From Capniomyces stellatus (lineage: Eukaryota; Kickxellomycota; Harpellomycetes; Harpellales; Legeriomycetaceae): a stretch of DNA of 64,000 nucleotides. A program made the position numbers and the translations under genes. The DNA is taken from the NCBI GenBank assembly GCA_001661515.1, contig LUVW01000023.1, positions 1-64,000 of the forward strand, read 5' to 3'. The notes under the pieces are model-generated. The model saw nothing but the letters and a program-made list of their open reading frames with translations, had not been told where the DNA came from and did no database searches. The number at the start of each line of letters is the position of its first letter. The stretch's first letter is position 1. Shown here piece after piece: positions 1 to 10,685 of the stretch.

Positions 1-244
1 ATTATCATTTATATTGTTATTGTTATTGTTATGTAATTTGATCGAATGCTCTATTTCACTTTCCAAGTCCACGGCCCCCACATCCCACACTCCCAATACA
101 TTGGCTAGTGTCTATTCACCCATTTATTCAGCCATTGCTGCTGCCCACTTGAACAATCAGGCATATCCATATCCCAATTTAAATTCTGACCCTGTAAATC
201 TAGCACCGATTCCACTTCCATTTCCACTTCCACAATCAGTTTGA
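1..244 (+). CDS. Possible 3' end of a CDS entering from the left edge
   Basis: An open frame on the plus strand runs from the window edge to a TGA at 242-244. The last 60 or so residues are rich in Ser, Pro, Asn and Tyr and end in a proline-leucine stretch (PLPFPLPQSV). This could be the low-complexity tail of a protein that begins outside the window. No domain is visible. The opposite strand is also open over part of the stretch (105-359), so the strand choice rests only on the composition looking protein-like. I do not recognise a family, and it may be non-coding. Confidence 0.22.
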   Translation, partial: LSFILLLLLLCNLIECSISLSKSTAPTSHTPNTLASVYSPIYSAIAAAHLNNQAYPYPNLNSDPVNLAPIPLPFPLPQSV

Positions 245-948
245 TTGTTCTCGCTTTATCTTTATTTACTTGCCCAGTTTGACATTGTTGTTTTAATACC
301 ACTATCAAAATGTCATTGCTCCATCCCTTTCTAAACAACATCTCAAACACGCGACACAACTGTTTATTTTCCCCATCCTAAACCAACCATGGATGTTTAT
401 ATCTGAACAGCGTTACAACGTAGATTTTATCACTCCATCAATTGCACTATCCCATATCCCTTCATTCACACAATTAATTGGTTTAATTTTATTGGTCTCT
501 TTGCCACTCTAACAGCCACAATCAACAACAATCTAGACAAGTATATGCACCTCTCATCCGTTTCTTCGACTGAACAACTCTACATTTTTTTTTATTCTGT
601 TTTATCATTCCCAGCTATCAATTAACAATAACACATCCCTATCAATCAACAATAACACTGATACAACAGTGTTGTTTTAACACACAATATACTCAATTTA
701 CACTACTATGAATTTATTAATTATTAGAATAGAAATTTGGTTGATTTAAAAAGAGAAAAAAGAGAAGCTGGGAATTCTGATGAACATTTGGCTGTACGAA
801 AGAGGGGGATTGTTTAACCTAAAAGAGTATGTGGATGAGTAAATGGTGTTAAACAGCAGAAATGGGGGGGGGGGATAATAATCAGAGCATGTTGAGAGTT
901 TATTCAATGAAAGAAAGAATAAGAAGAAAAAACAAGATAAAAGAAAGA
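245..948. other. Intergenic stretch
   Basis: AT-rich sequence with homopolymer runs (including nine Gs near 865). No gene, RNA or repeat family seen. The downstream part is the 3' flank of the HIBCH gene. Confidence 0.5.
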
Positions 949-2717
949 TTAAAGTTTACTAGATTGAGAACCTAAATTGGGGGATCTAAACAAGACGTTT
1001 TTGACTTTGTTGAGAAGGCCGACTTTTAAGTGGAATTTGGAAGTAAAGAGGTGGAGGATCTGGGCAAGGTTTAGATTGGGATTTGCGGCAACAAGGGATC
1101 GAATTTGATTTTCAGTGGGCAAAGCAAATCGGGCATGGGGAAAGCAGTGGTAGTCAATAGAATTGTGGAATTCAAGTTTGTACTTTTGGATTGGAGATTC
1201 AAAGTAAAAATGAATCAGATCAGCAAGATTTGTTTGTTGGACAGTTGGTGGTTGCCATTTAGGAGATTTGGTCTTTGTGATCAAAAGCTCAGTGACACCT
1301 TCGCGGAAGTCGTGGGTAAGAATGATCTTGCAGGCCAGTTGAGCTTCCATCTGCAGACACTCTTGGATGCTTTTGGTTTTTCCTCTGCGCAGCATTTCCA
1401 GAGAAATCTTGAGGGAAGAGGGCGACATTTTGGAGAGTAAATCCAGGGCAGATTTTGCCCAATCAGAATGCTCAATTTCCGCCTCTAATGCACCAATGAT
1501 CTCCTCCACAGTATCAAACCCAAAACATCTGTTGATAGCATCCAGCTGTGGTGCCAAAGAATACGAGTACTCTCCACCCTCATCGCCCCCAATTTCAGGT
1601 TCTGCAAACTCCTCAATTGCTGCATTTGTTGCCTCAAAATCGTCCGAGTCAACCAGCTGAAGTCGCTTTTCTAGCAGTTCGAGGTTCTTGGATAAGACAA
1701 AATGGGTTGCAAGTCCTGAATAATAAACATCTCGTCCCTTCAAACGATGTCCAGTCAGTCCCAAGTATGTTCCCAACTCTCCATCTAGCCGTGACAAAAA
1801 GAAAGAAGCTCCGACATCTGGGAAAAACCCAATCTGCGTCTCTGGCATTGCTAATAATGTCCGCTCTGTTGCTACTCTGAATGCTGCGTGTACTGAAATC
1901 CCTACTCCTCCTCCCACTATTTTTCATCAATTATTAATTATCCCTCGTTTTTTTTTTGTTTTTTTTTTTACTTTATCATTTTATATTTCAACTCTAATTA
2001 ATTCTGTCTTGTTTTGACTTACTGGTAACTCCATCTATCAATGCTACCACTGGCTTCTTTACCGTTGCCAAAATGTGATTGATTATATACTCTTCTGTAA
2101 AAAACCTAATGCTACGGTCGTCCAGCTCCCGGCTTTTTGCTGCCCCTATTACCACCACAATCCCTTGTCTACTTTACTTTTGTTCTCTTTTAATCCTTCA
2201 TTGCTCATTCTATTCTTTTATTTGCCATTGCTGTTTTTTTTTTGTTTTTCTTTTACTTACAGACTACATCCCCTCCAGCACAGAACGCTCTAGCTTGTGA
2301 AGACTTTATTACTATATTGTTGCAGCTTTCTGCCTTTCCCCATTTCTATTTTTCTCAACATTTATCTTTCCGTAAATCTCCTTTCTCTTTTTATTCTTTC
2401 CTCTTTTTTCTCCCTGACTTTTTTTTTTTAAATAACCAACTTGCATTTTGTTTTATAACTTCCTTACCTCCAATTGTTCTCCTATCGTAAGCATCATTTC
2501 ATTGTTCAACGAGTTTAACACGCTTGGTTTGTTCAGAATCATAAAGTTGGTTCCTTTCTTTTCCTCTATCAATATCAACGCCTACATTTACATTTAAACT
2601 TTTACTCTTCAGTTTTGGCTATCTACCGCTCAATATCTATACTACACCACACCACACTACACCACACTACACCACTCTACACTACACCACACTACACTAC
2701 AACGCAAAATGTACCAT
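949..2717 (-). CDS. 3-hydroxyisobutyryl-CoA hydrolase (HIBCH/EHD3 family), predicted peroxisomal
   Basis: Five exons on the minus strand: 2717-2715, 2581-2468, 2345-2261, 2139-2023 and 1916-949. They sum to 1287 nt, an exact multiple of three (428 residues). The first exon is only the ATG, followed at once by GTACAT. The crotonase-fold signatures are RAFCAGGDV (exon 3), DGVTMGGGVGISVH, whose Met codon is split by the last intron, and MPETQIGFFPDVG, which carries the family's acidic catalytic residues. The IKFFTDEY-like region of yeast Ehd3 is matched by IRFFTEEYIIN. The enzyme hydrolyses 3-hydroxyisobutyryl-CoA in valine breakdown and is mitochondrial in animals and yeast. Here no mitochondrial presequence is evident (the start reads MALILIEEKK) and the protein ends in SSKL, a perfect PTS1, so peroxisomal import is inferred. 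The tiny first exon is the least certain part. Confidence 0.9.
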
Positions 2718-3873
2718 TGTTTTTCTTTTCTGTCGCTTTAAGCTTGCTTTCTGCTGTCTGTTATCTGTTTAAAATGTGTTTGTAGTGTATTATTATTTAT
2801 CTACGTTCTTGGGAAACCAAAGGTTGCTTCAAATAGACGGGTATTTAGACTAGCATTATATGCAATACATTCCAGCTTCCTTTTTAGTATTTTCCCTGTT
2901 TCCATCGTAAATCCTTATACTATTTTCTATTCTCTCTCCTTGATTGACTTGCTTCATTTTTCTAACATCACCGTTACAGCATTTGGTTTCAATTACCCCT
3001 TATTTCAAAGTCGATTTTCATTAATTTCATTGATTTCTTGGATGCTTGTTTCGATTCCAACAAATGTGCAAGCAAATTTAAATTCAAGTGATAATCACTG
3101 CAACAAAGTGGCGTTTTGTGTATAATGCGTTGTTATGTAGCTAATTCGCCATACCGCCCCGATATTTGTTTCAAATTATTGGCTTGTTTGAGATTGGCAG
3201 GGTGCAATGGTTTGGGTAGCTTGGAATCATTCTGGAAATGCAAATATAATTAATTTAAAAATAAAAAAGTATAAAAGCAGCAGCGAATAAATAAAAGACC
3301 CACTATGCTGTGATAAGGTGGGTTGGTTGGTGGTGGTGTGGGCGCTGGGTAAAATTTTGACAATGAGACGCCAAGTTAGTGAGTTGGGATGTTAGAAATT
3401 GTGCGAAAGATTTTAAAGTGTCGCTTTAATGGGTGCTGTGGTTGGTTGATAGAGCTGTGCTGGCCGTGTGAGCTGAAGGAAAACGAAACCAAGGACCAAA
3501 GCGAGGAAGTGGATGAGAAGCTGGAGTTTGAACCATAAACAATATTTGGAACAGAAAGATCAAAATAGTCTGTTTTCGTGTGGATAGTGCCGAGTATGGT
3601 GTCGTGGTCAAGGCTATGTAAAGGCAGATGTAGAATAGTAAATAGAAAATAAATGGGTGGGAAGGGGCATATTGTAGTACAATACTATGCAATGCAGTAT
3701 TTTGTGTTATAGTACATAAAAACACCGTCCAATATTAAAACAAGACAATTACCTCGACCTCAAGTCAACGCCAAAAAATACATCCTATAATACGATTTAT
3801 TCAAATAATTTGTTGGAGAAATTGACAATTTATATATGTATATTTTTATAATATGTATAATATGTTGTACGAG
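2718..3873. other. Intergenic stretch between HIBCH and POT1
   Basis: Contains promoter-side DNA of HIBCH and the 3' flank of POT1. Short open frames at 2940-3125 (+) and 3426-3725 (-) have no protein-like features. The ACTAC/ACCAC runs near 2642-2700 lie inside the first HIBCH intron. Confidence 0.5.
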
Positions 3874-6339
3874 TCAAAAATAAATTACAGCATCGGGTGA
3901 GCTGAGATGTACAGGAAGATCAGACAGCCCATCAGACAAAATCAGAATCATGTTTATAGAAAGCGTCAGTTGAACGTCCGGCCCACAGGATAGACAAGAT
4001 GGCTGTGAGAAATCCACAGCGCTATTAGCAAACAAATATATTCAAGTGCTATAATAACAGCAATAACAACAATAATAATTATAACACACTGCAATTAGTA
4101 AACTTGTTGTTTTAGAGTTACATTTTATGGCAGTTTGGGCAGGACTTTACTATCCAGTTTCTGCAGTTGGTCGGAAGTACAGATTTCACAAAGGCTTTTA
4201 CCAAGAAAGGTTTTGTATTATGTTTTGATTGCAAAATATCTGAAATCTGGGAACAAGTAGTATTTGTGGATGTGGATGTGGGTTGGGGCTGTAGAAGATA
4301 ACCTGTATCAAAAGTGGTCAACTGGTTGGAATTAAAGAAAGCGCGGTTTAGCGATAAAAAAAATGGGTTTGTTGTGTACTGGGTGTCGGATATGCGATTG
4401 GCTGATATTTGGGCAATAAAATGTTTTTGGTTTCTATAAAATATAAGAGTACAGTCACCAATACAGTTAATATTGCTGAATACTAAAGTATTGTAAACCC
4501 CCCCCCCCCCATCATCCCAAAGTACACCATACTTGTGGGCAGCTGTTTTTTTGAAGTTGCTTGTGAAGAATTAAATATAAAAAAATAAAACTATATAGCA
4601 AGGATAAACAAATAAAAATAATTAAAATAAAGTTACCGAATAATTTGTTGGTACAAAATACATTGCACATCAACCAGAGCCACATTGTTTTCTTCAAAGT
4701 CCACTTTAAAATTGACAGCCTGACTGCCAGTATCCTTACGTTCTAGAACCCCGCCAATTAATTTGACAACCTGTCCTACTGAAAACTGCTTGAATTGCCT
4801 GATATCATTGTTTGTTTTCCCAGCTATTATACACTCCAGCAAGTATTCATCCGTCAAGTACATCTTTTTCTTCTTCTTCTTTGCCTTTCTCCTGCCTTTG
4901 GGTAAAGGCTTTGTCTTGCTGTTGTCACTCTCTTTTGGCAAATAACCAATTGTTTCACACCTGTTAAAGTCTGTCAAATGGCTTTTCTGTTCCAGCATTT
5001 CAAAGTACGCTTTTGTCTTTTTCTTGTTTGTGTTGCTCGAATCTTTCCGCTTCTCACTTTTGACCCTCGAATAGTCTGTAATGCTTAATTTCAAGTAGCT
5101 ATTTCCACTTTCATCCACAAAGACCGAACTTCCAACCACTTGCCCAAAAACACTGTTTTTCTCGTCTAATTTCAGATCCCTAACCATTGTCATTTTTATA
5201 TCCCTTTTCTTTTGTCCTATTGGCTCCCCTTCCCTTCCCCCAATCCTCTCTACCTGATCCTCTTCTAGTTCCGTCCCATTTCCACTGGCTTGCCTATTTA
5301 TACTGCTGCTGTTGGTGTGTTCAATGTAATCAATTACTCTGTTTATTTCGCCTATTTCTATCTGGTCAAACTCCAGTTCTGTGTCATCCTCAACATCTGC
5401 TATTAAATCGCGGTTTACTGTTTGGTGACTCAAGCCTGCCCCGAAACCTTTTATTTCGCTACTCCCCAGTGCCCCGCTGCTATAAAACTCCTCTACATAC
5501 TCAATCGCCTCTCTATACATTGAATAAACGCTCCTGTTCTCCCCCCCTTCAAACACAATAAACCGCGACTCTTTGTTTCCATATGATCTATACTTGTTTT
5601 CCCACACCCCATACGCCTACATCCCATTGTTTAACCCTTATTCATCAATCCAAGTCTTTAAAACTCCTTTCTTTAAGCTCTTTGGCACACTTACTCCAAT
5701 TTATTGTTGCTCCTTCATATTTGGACTGCATACCTTAATTTTGAGACAAAGTATCACGCCTCCTACAACCAATCCTCTCGGAAATCTATCCAGGTTGCTG
5801 TAAAATAGCATCACCATATTGTTCCTATCTGTACCAGGCTCCTTTATCACTATAGGCATTCGATAATCTACCCCCACCAAAAAAAATAATGTACTTTTAA
5901 TTATTTTGAGCTCTTTTGCACGTACTATTTCGTGAGGCTTTGCTTTGAAAACAAAATTAAGCTTCTTTTTAAAGGACTGTAAATGCAATACTCAAATGTT
6001 CTAGCAGACAAATACCTCTTGTTTTCGTTTCCTTTGGCTCATCATAGTGCTCTATTATCCCTAGCGAATCAAACACGGCCTTGTCTCGTACGTCACACCG
6101 TCTTTTTAGTCCCAACTACTTGTAAATTTCAACTTCAACCCGTTATTATCCATTAAAGCATTTGCACTCGTCTCGTACCCGCATTTTCTTTTTCTTTTCT
6201 CTTGCTTTTTCTTTTTGTGCGTTATTGGTTCTACTTTCATTTTTATGATTCTTGTGGCCCTGTCTTTACAATACAAATATTCAAATGCTTCGTTGTTTAC
6301 CTTGTCCAGCAATTGCTTGAACTCGGCTTCGTTACGCAT
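3874..6339 (-). CDS. POT1: POT1-type telomere end-binding protein
   Basis: Six exons, all in phase: 6339-6301, 6115-6016, 5867-5734, 5616-4637, 4433-4122 and 4021-3874 (571 codons, 570 aa; fission yeast and human Pot1 are of similar size). POT1 coats single-stranded telomeric DNA and regulates telomerase. The first OB-fold reads SLGIIEHYDEPKETKTR then DYRMPIVIKEPG, followed by VMLFYSNLDRFP and GGVILCLKIK, matching the Pot1 order of GVV, TRGTDY, LF..LP and GDIIRL..VKI. A second OB-like block (VFGQVVGSSVFVDESG) lies in the long exon, with a lysine-rich insert. The C-terminal exons form a zinc-ribbon OB: KAFVKSVLP, SCPNC, then PSCLSC and LILSDGLSDLPVHL. The two CxxC pairs are in different exons (intron 4121-4022). 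The first-exon join is least certain. The Pot1 assignment is from motif order, not from a search. Confidence 0.8.
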
Positions 6340-7839
6340 TTGTTTCTTTTTTTTCTAAAGTAATTTCAGATTATATTTATTCAAGGTATGCCATTATTGG
6401 TCTTTTAGGGTATTCCTGCTATTATAATCCCCCAGCCTTGCCTTCAATTGCTTTTTTTTATTATTGATCGTAATCGTGTTTAAACACTTTGAATATGTGG
6501 TATATACTATTTAGTTTACACCATTAGCGTAGAAATAAACTAAACAGGTCTCCAATTTCCCACTTGATTGACATTTAGAATTTGAAGCACTAATAGCCAG
6601 CAAGCGATCTTGATTTGAATGGCTAACTCCAAAAATATACATATAAACAAAACAACCATCAACAACCAATCACATTATCAAAGTAAATTGTTTTGCTTTT
6701 TTTTATTTTTATTGCGAGTAATTTATTTTTTTAGCTTTATTGATCCAAAATCCAGTGTTTAGAGTATGAATTTGAATCGCTTTATCATTATCTTTGATGT
6801 TTTCACTATCGCTACCAACTAGTCAGAATGACTTTGGCATAAAACCCAACAAAATGTCTATCAAGATTCCAATATCAAAAAAAAAAACATCCACCATACC
6901 CACCATGGCTAACGGTTCGAGTATACAGCGCGCCTCATTGATGGCAATGTACATTTTTTTTATTTGCAAACTGTGCCTAAAAAACCCATAAAAAACAACA
7001 CTGTTGGCTGCTGCTGCTAAATTGATTTTAAATAAAAACTAAATATAAATAGCAATACCTCGTTTTTTCCCCTCCCCCCCCTCCTCCCTCCCTCTCTATT
7101 TGTTTAATGGATATTTTAAAATCCGGTAAATATACTTGGACGCCACCAAATTTTTATTCACTTACCACTTCCACATAAACAAATCATTGATGAAACCAAA
7201 CTGTAAAATAGAAAAATACTAGGTCTTATTCGATCGAATTAAACTGAATGCGGAAATTCTGTCAATTGGTAAATTCAGTTCGAAGGCGCAAAATAATCTT
7301 ACTTTGGTGTGTTTGTATGTTTATAAAAAGTAAAACTTATTGATGACCGCCAACAACCTCCAAACTAAAGCTTTGCTGTAGATTTGATTGTATTATCTGT
7401 ATAAAAACAAAATATGTGGGGGATTTTTTTTTGATGGTGTCGACTTGGTGCTAACCGCTAGACATGCTTTTGTACCAGGATCGACAGAGCACGAATACTA
7501 AACCGGAGGCGGCAGTGGTCCAAACACTACACTTTGAACATACATTCGTTATACTTGTAAAAATTGAGGTACTACCACTAACAGCTAATATCTTTACATG
7601 ATGACTTGTATACAGTACATGAGCTATGTTTTAGCAAGTTTGCTTTTCAAAATAAAGCTTTAAAAATTAACTATAAATACAGCAGGTTATGTTGTTGGAA
7701 AAAAAAAACACATACACACACAATTCAACTTAAATTGACACACTTTAAACAAGTTTTGCATCACTCAACAGCATCGTTTATCAACACAAGCTTAAGAAGT
7801 AGAAAATAAAACAAAAACACAGCTATATCTTTCAAAAAC
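6340..7839. other. Intergenic stretch
   Basis: About 1.5 kb of AT-rich DNA. A 40-codon minus-strand frame near 6835-6957 encodes a hydrophobic peptide but has no recognisable family. Runs such as the C-rich tract near 7070-7090 and poly-T tracts occur. Nothing else is supported. Confidence 0.4.
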
Positions 7840-8313
7840 ATGCATTTCAAAACCATTGCCGTTTCAGCTATTACATTGCTCTTTGGAGCCTCTGCCCAAA
7901 AAGGGTTTGTATGTCCAGCAAACGCCAAAACTTTTGTCAGTTGCGGGTCGGAAAAAGACAGTAAGGGTCTGGAAGTAGCCCTGTGGATGAATTTGAACTT
8001 GGGAGCAAAATTCAAACAAATCCCGGAAACTGCGGTATTAGTGTGGAGTCTTATACAGACTCCATCAAAAGATGTCTCAGACTCCACAATGACAACCAAT
8101 TACAAGCAATTCTATGATGTCTCAACCAAAATCACTTGGGTTTACTCCATTTCAACGCAGTATTCAAAACCCGTCGTTATGGATAACGGATACTGGGACA
8201 GCATGATGGAAAAGGCCCTTAAACTTATGAACGCCAACAAGTCATATGTCAGCACATTGAGCAGTACCGCGGCCAGTCTTGTATTGGAAGCCTACCCCGT
8301 TTATATTAATTAG
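7840..8313 (+). CDS. Small secreted protein, family unknown
   Basis: Single-exon frame of 157 residues. The first 19 or so residues (MHFKTIAVSAITLLFGASA) form a clear signal peptide with an ASA-Q type cleavage site. The mature part has two cysteines close together near its start (positions about 25 and 35), then a mixed sequence rich in Ser, Thr, Lys and Tyr with no transmembrane segment or GPI-like tail. A secreted or cell-wall protein is the reasonable inference. I do not recognise a domain. An A-rich leader precedes the ATG. Confidence 0.6.
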   Translation: MHFKTIAVSAITLLFGASAQKGFVCPANAKTFVSCGSEKDSKGLEVALWMNLNLGAKFKQIPETAVLVWSLIQTPSKDVSDSTMTTNYKQFYDVSTKITWVYSISTQYSKPVVMDNGYWDSMMEKALKLMNANKSYVSTLSSTAASLVLEAYPVYIN

Positions 8314-8738
8314 GCTAACGCTAAATTTCAAAATTTCTACTTTTAGCAATTGATTACCAACTATTTCAAACCCTTTGTTGATTAACCAGTATTGAAAATC
8401 AAAAACACAAACCCAGCATTTAAATACAACAAGCATATAATTTTAATAATAGAAATAGAAATAAAAATAAATATAGCATTAAATCGACAAACGCTTTGAA
8501 CATTATAAATTGCTGGATCAGAAATTTGAAGGAAAAAAAAAATTGAAGAAATAAAAAATTAGTCACGTTTACAGTTTTTTTTTCTTTGATTTTTTTTTAA
8601 TTTTTATGAGAAATTGGTAGCGAGAAATTGTGGATATAATACTTTGCTTTTTCAAAAAAAGAAAAGAAAAAAGTCATTCAAGCTAAAGAGCAATTGCAAA
8701 TACCAACAGAGAAAGAGAGAGTAGAAAAAAACAACAAC
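8314..8738. other. Intergenic stretch, JIP5 upstream region
   Basis: AT-rich, with several poly-A and poly-T tracts between 8530 and 8670, and a purine-rich leader just before the JIP5 ATG. No other feature seen. Confidence 0.5.
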
Positions 8739-10351
8739 ATGGTAGGATTGGTTTATAATAGTGGTATACTGTTTTGCTTATGGGCTTAGTTATAGTGAAG
8801 AGGAAGAGTAATAAAAGCAACTAAATTTTAATTGGGAAATAGTCAAAAAATACAAATCTTCCAAAAAACCTGAGATTTACGGACCAGGTATTCGATATAT
8901 CGATGCACCCGACGAAAAACATGATTGCGACAGGCTTATTGACGGGATACCTATTTATGCAAGTACAAGTAGTGTTTCAAAAACAATAGTAATAGTGGTA
9001 AAAGGAGGAGGGAGGTGGGTAAAAGACATGAAAATAGTAACAATTGGGGGGTTTTTGCACTTAATAGACACGAATACAAAGAGTCGGAATCCAGCGAAAG
9101 AGTGTATAGGAAGAGAATACATGGGAAAACATGCAGAGCTGTTGAATTTGGGGTTGATGGAAATGGCAAGTGAATGAGCAATAAAGAAAGGGTAATAGGG
9201 GGGGGGTTGAGGGTTTGGTAAATAACGTTTGGATTCTTGTGTTGATGGGTGCTGTGTTTGTAGGGGTATTTACTGGGTCAAAGGACAAGAGCTGGAACTA
9301 CTTGGATCTGACTACGCAAACAATAACGCATACACAAAAAGACGCGCACAAAGCGCCAATAAACAGACTGATAAGTGTAAATGAGCAGATAATATCGACT
9401 GGAGACGACAATGGATGCATTAAACTGTGGGACGTGAGGCAGAATAAATTGGCGTTTTCGTACGAGGAGCACGTGGACTATATATCGGATATGGTATACA
9501 ATAGCAGTAAGAGACACATGATAGCAACGAGCGGGGATGGGTGTTTGTCAGTATACGATGTGCGCAAGTCTAAACCATATGCAGTTTCAGACAACCAAGA
9601 CGACGAACTTCTGTCGGTTGCAGTGATGAGAAACGGAACAAAAACGGTTGTTGGTACTCAGGAAGGAGTTTTGGGTCTGTTTTCGTACGGTCAGTTTGGT
9701 GATGTTTCCGACAGATTCCCAGGAAACCCAAGCAGCATAGACTCGATATGCAAGCTGACCGAGGACGTTTTGGTGGCTGGTGGTGGCGACGGGGCAATTC
9801 GCATAATCTCGCTCTACCCCCACACCTACTCGGGTATTGTTGGGAGACACGGAAGTTTGCCTATAGAAAAGGTTGCGCTGACCTGGGATAAGAAATACTT
9901 GGTCAGCTCTGCCCAGGATTCAAGAATCAGATTCTGGGACGCTGCGCCTATTTTTGAAAAATATAAAAAGGTTTCTTTTGGCTCTGGTTCTGACTCTGAT
10001 TCTGACTCTGATTCTAGTGATGCTGATGAGGATAATGACGGTGATCATAGCAAAAATACAAACAACACTGACCCAACACCTATACAGTCCCCACGCTCTA
10101 AACCATCTATATCCTTGCAAGATCAAATCCGTGACTCTGACTCTGGTTCTGACTCTGATTCTGATTCTGATTCTGGTTCCAATCAAAAACAAAAACAAAA
10201 ACAAACTCCAAAACCACAGTCTGATTCTGACTCCGATTCCGATTCCGATTCCGATGCTCCTGTCGAACCTAAAAAAACACCTAAAAAACGATCTGCCAAG
10301 TCGTCAAAGAACCCCAAGCGAAACAAATCGTTCTTTTATGGTCTAAAATAA
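8739..10351 (+). CDS. JIP5: WD40-repeat ribosome-biogenesis protein, JIP5/WDR55 family
   Basis: Four exons: 8739-8741 (the ATG alone), 8843-8958, 9068-9165 and 9264-10351; 434 residues in frame. Introns 2 and 3 start with GCAAGT rather than GT. Both GC donors are forced by phase and by alignment to WDR55: LTGYLF joins IHEYKESE, and FGVDGN joins GVFTGSKDKS. The WD40 propeller includes SMHPTKNMIATG, GDDNGCIKLWDVRQ, ATSGDGCLSVYDVR, GTQEGVLGLF, GGGDGAIRIISLYP and SSAQDSRIRFWD. The C-terminus is two Ser-Asp tracts, then basic residues and the family ending FFYGLK. Jip5/WDR55 proteins are nucleolar and act in pre-rRNA processing for the large subunit. The acidic SD tract is encoded by near-repetitive GAYTCT codons. 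Confidence 0.93.
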
Positions 10352-10685
10352 CCTGAATACCATTTACTTCACAAACTTTTTTTTTCCATATTCCTACCGT
10401 AATTTTACGTGTACCGATGTTAAATTTTATATTCTTTTTTCTTTTATTTTTCTACAATCAACAAAAAATCTCTACTTGAAACCAACAACAAATACAGTCA
10501 AACCAAACCAAATTATCCCTACACATCTCAAACTATCCTCCCTGTTTACTTTGTTTCTTGGATCGGTACCTATCAGCATCCACGCTCTTCATCCCACTGT
10601 TGCCATTTAATTATCTTTTTCCTTTTTAAGCCCTCTCGATTTTTGTCTTGTCCATTTTGTAGTTTTTTTTTTGTTTTTTTAATTA
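10352..10685. other. Convergent intergenic gap between JIP5 and the glycine-rich gene
   Basis: Pyrimidine-rich, with several T tracts that fit 3'-end processing for both converging genes. No coding signal. Confidence 0.5.

Noticed and set aside
6835..6957. 40-codon hydrophobic minus-strand frame (small membrane protein)
   Set aside because: It contains a poly-T stretch that supplies Phe residues and has no family match or upstream exon. Too weak to call.
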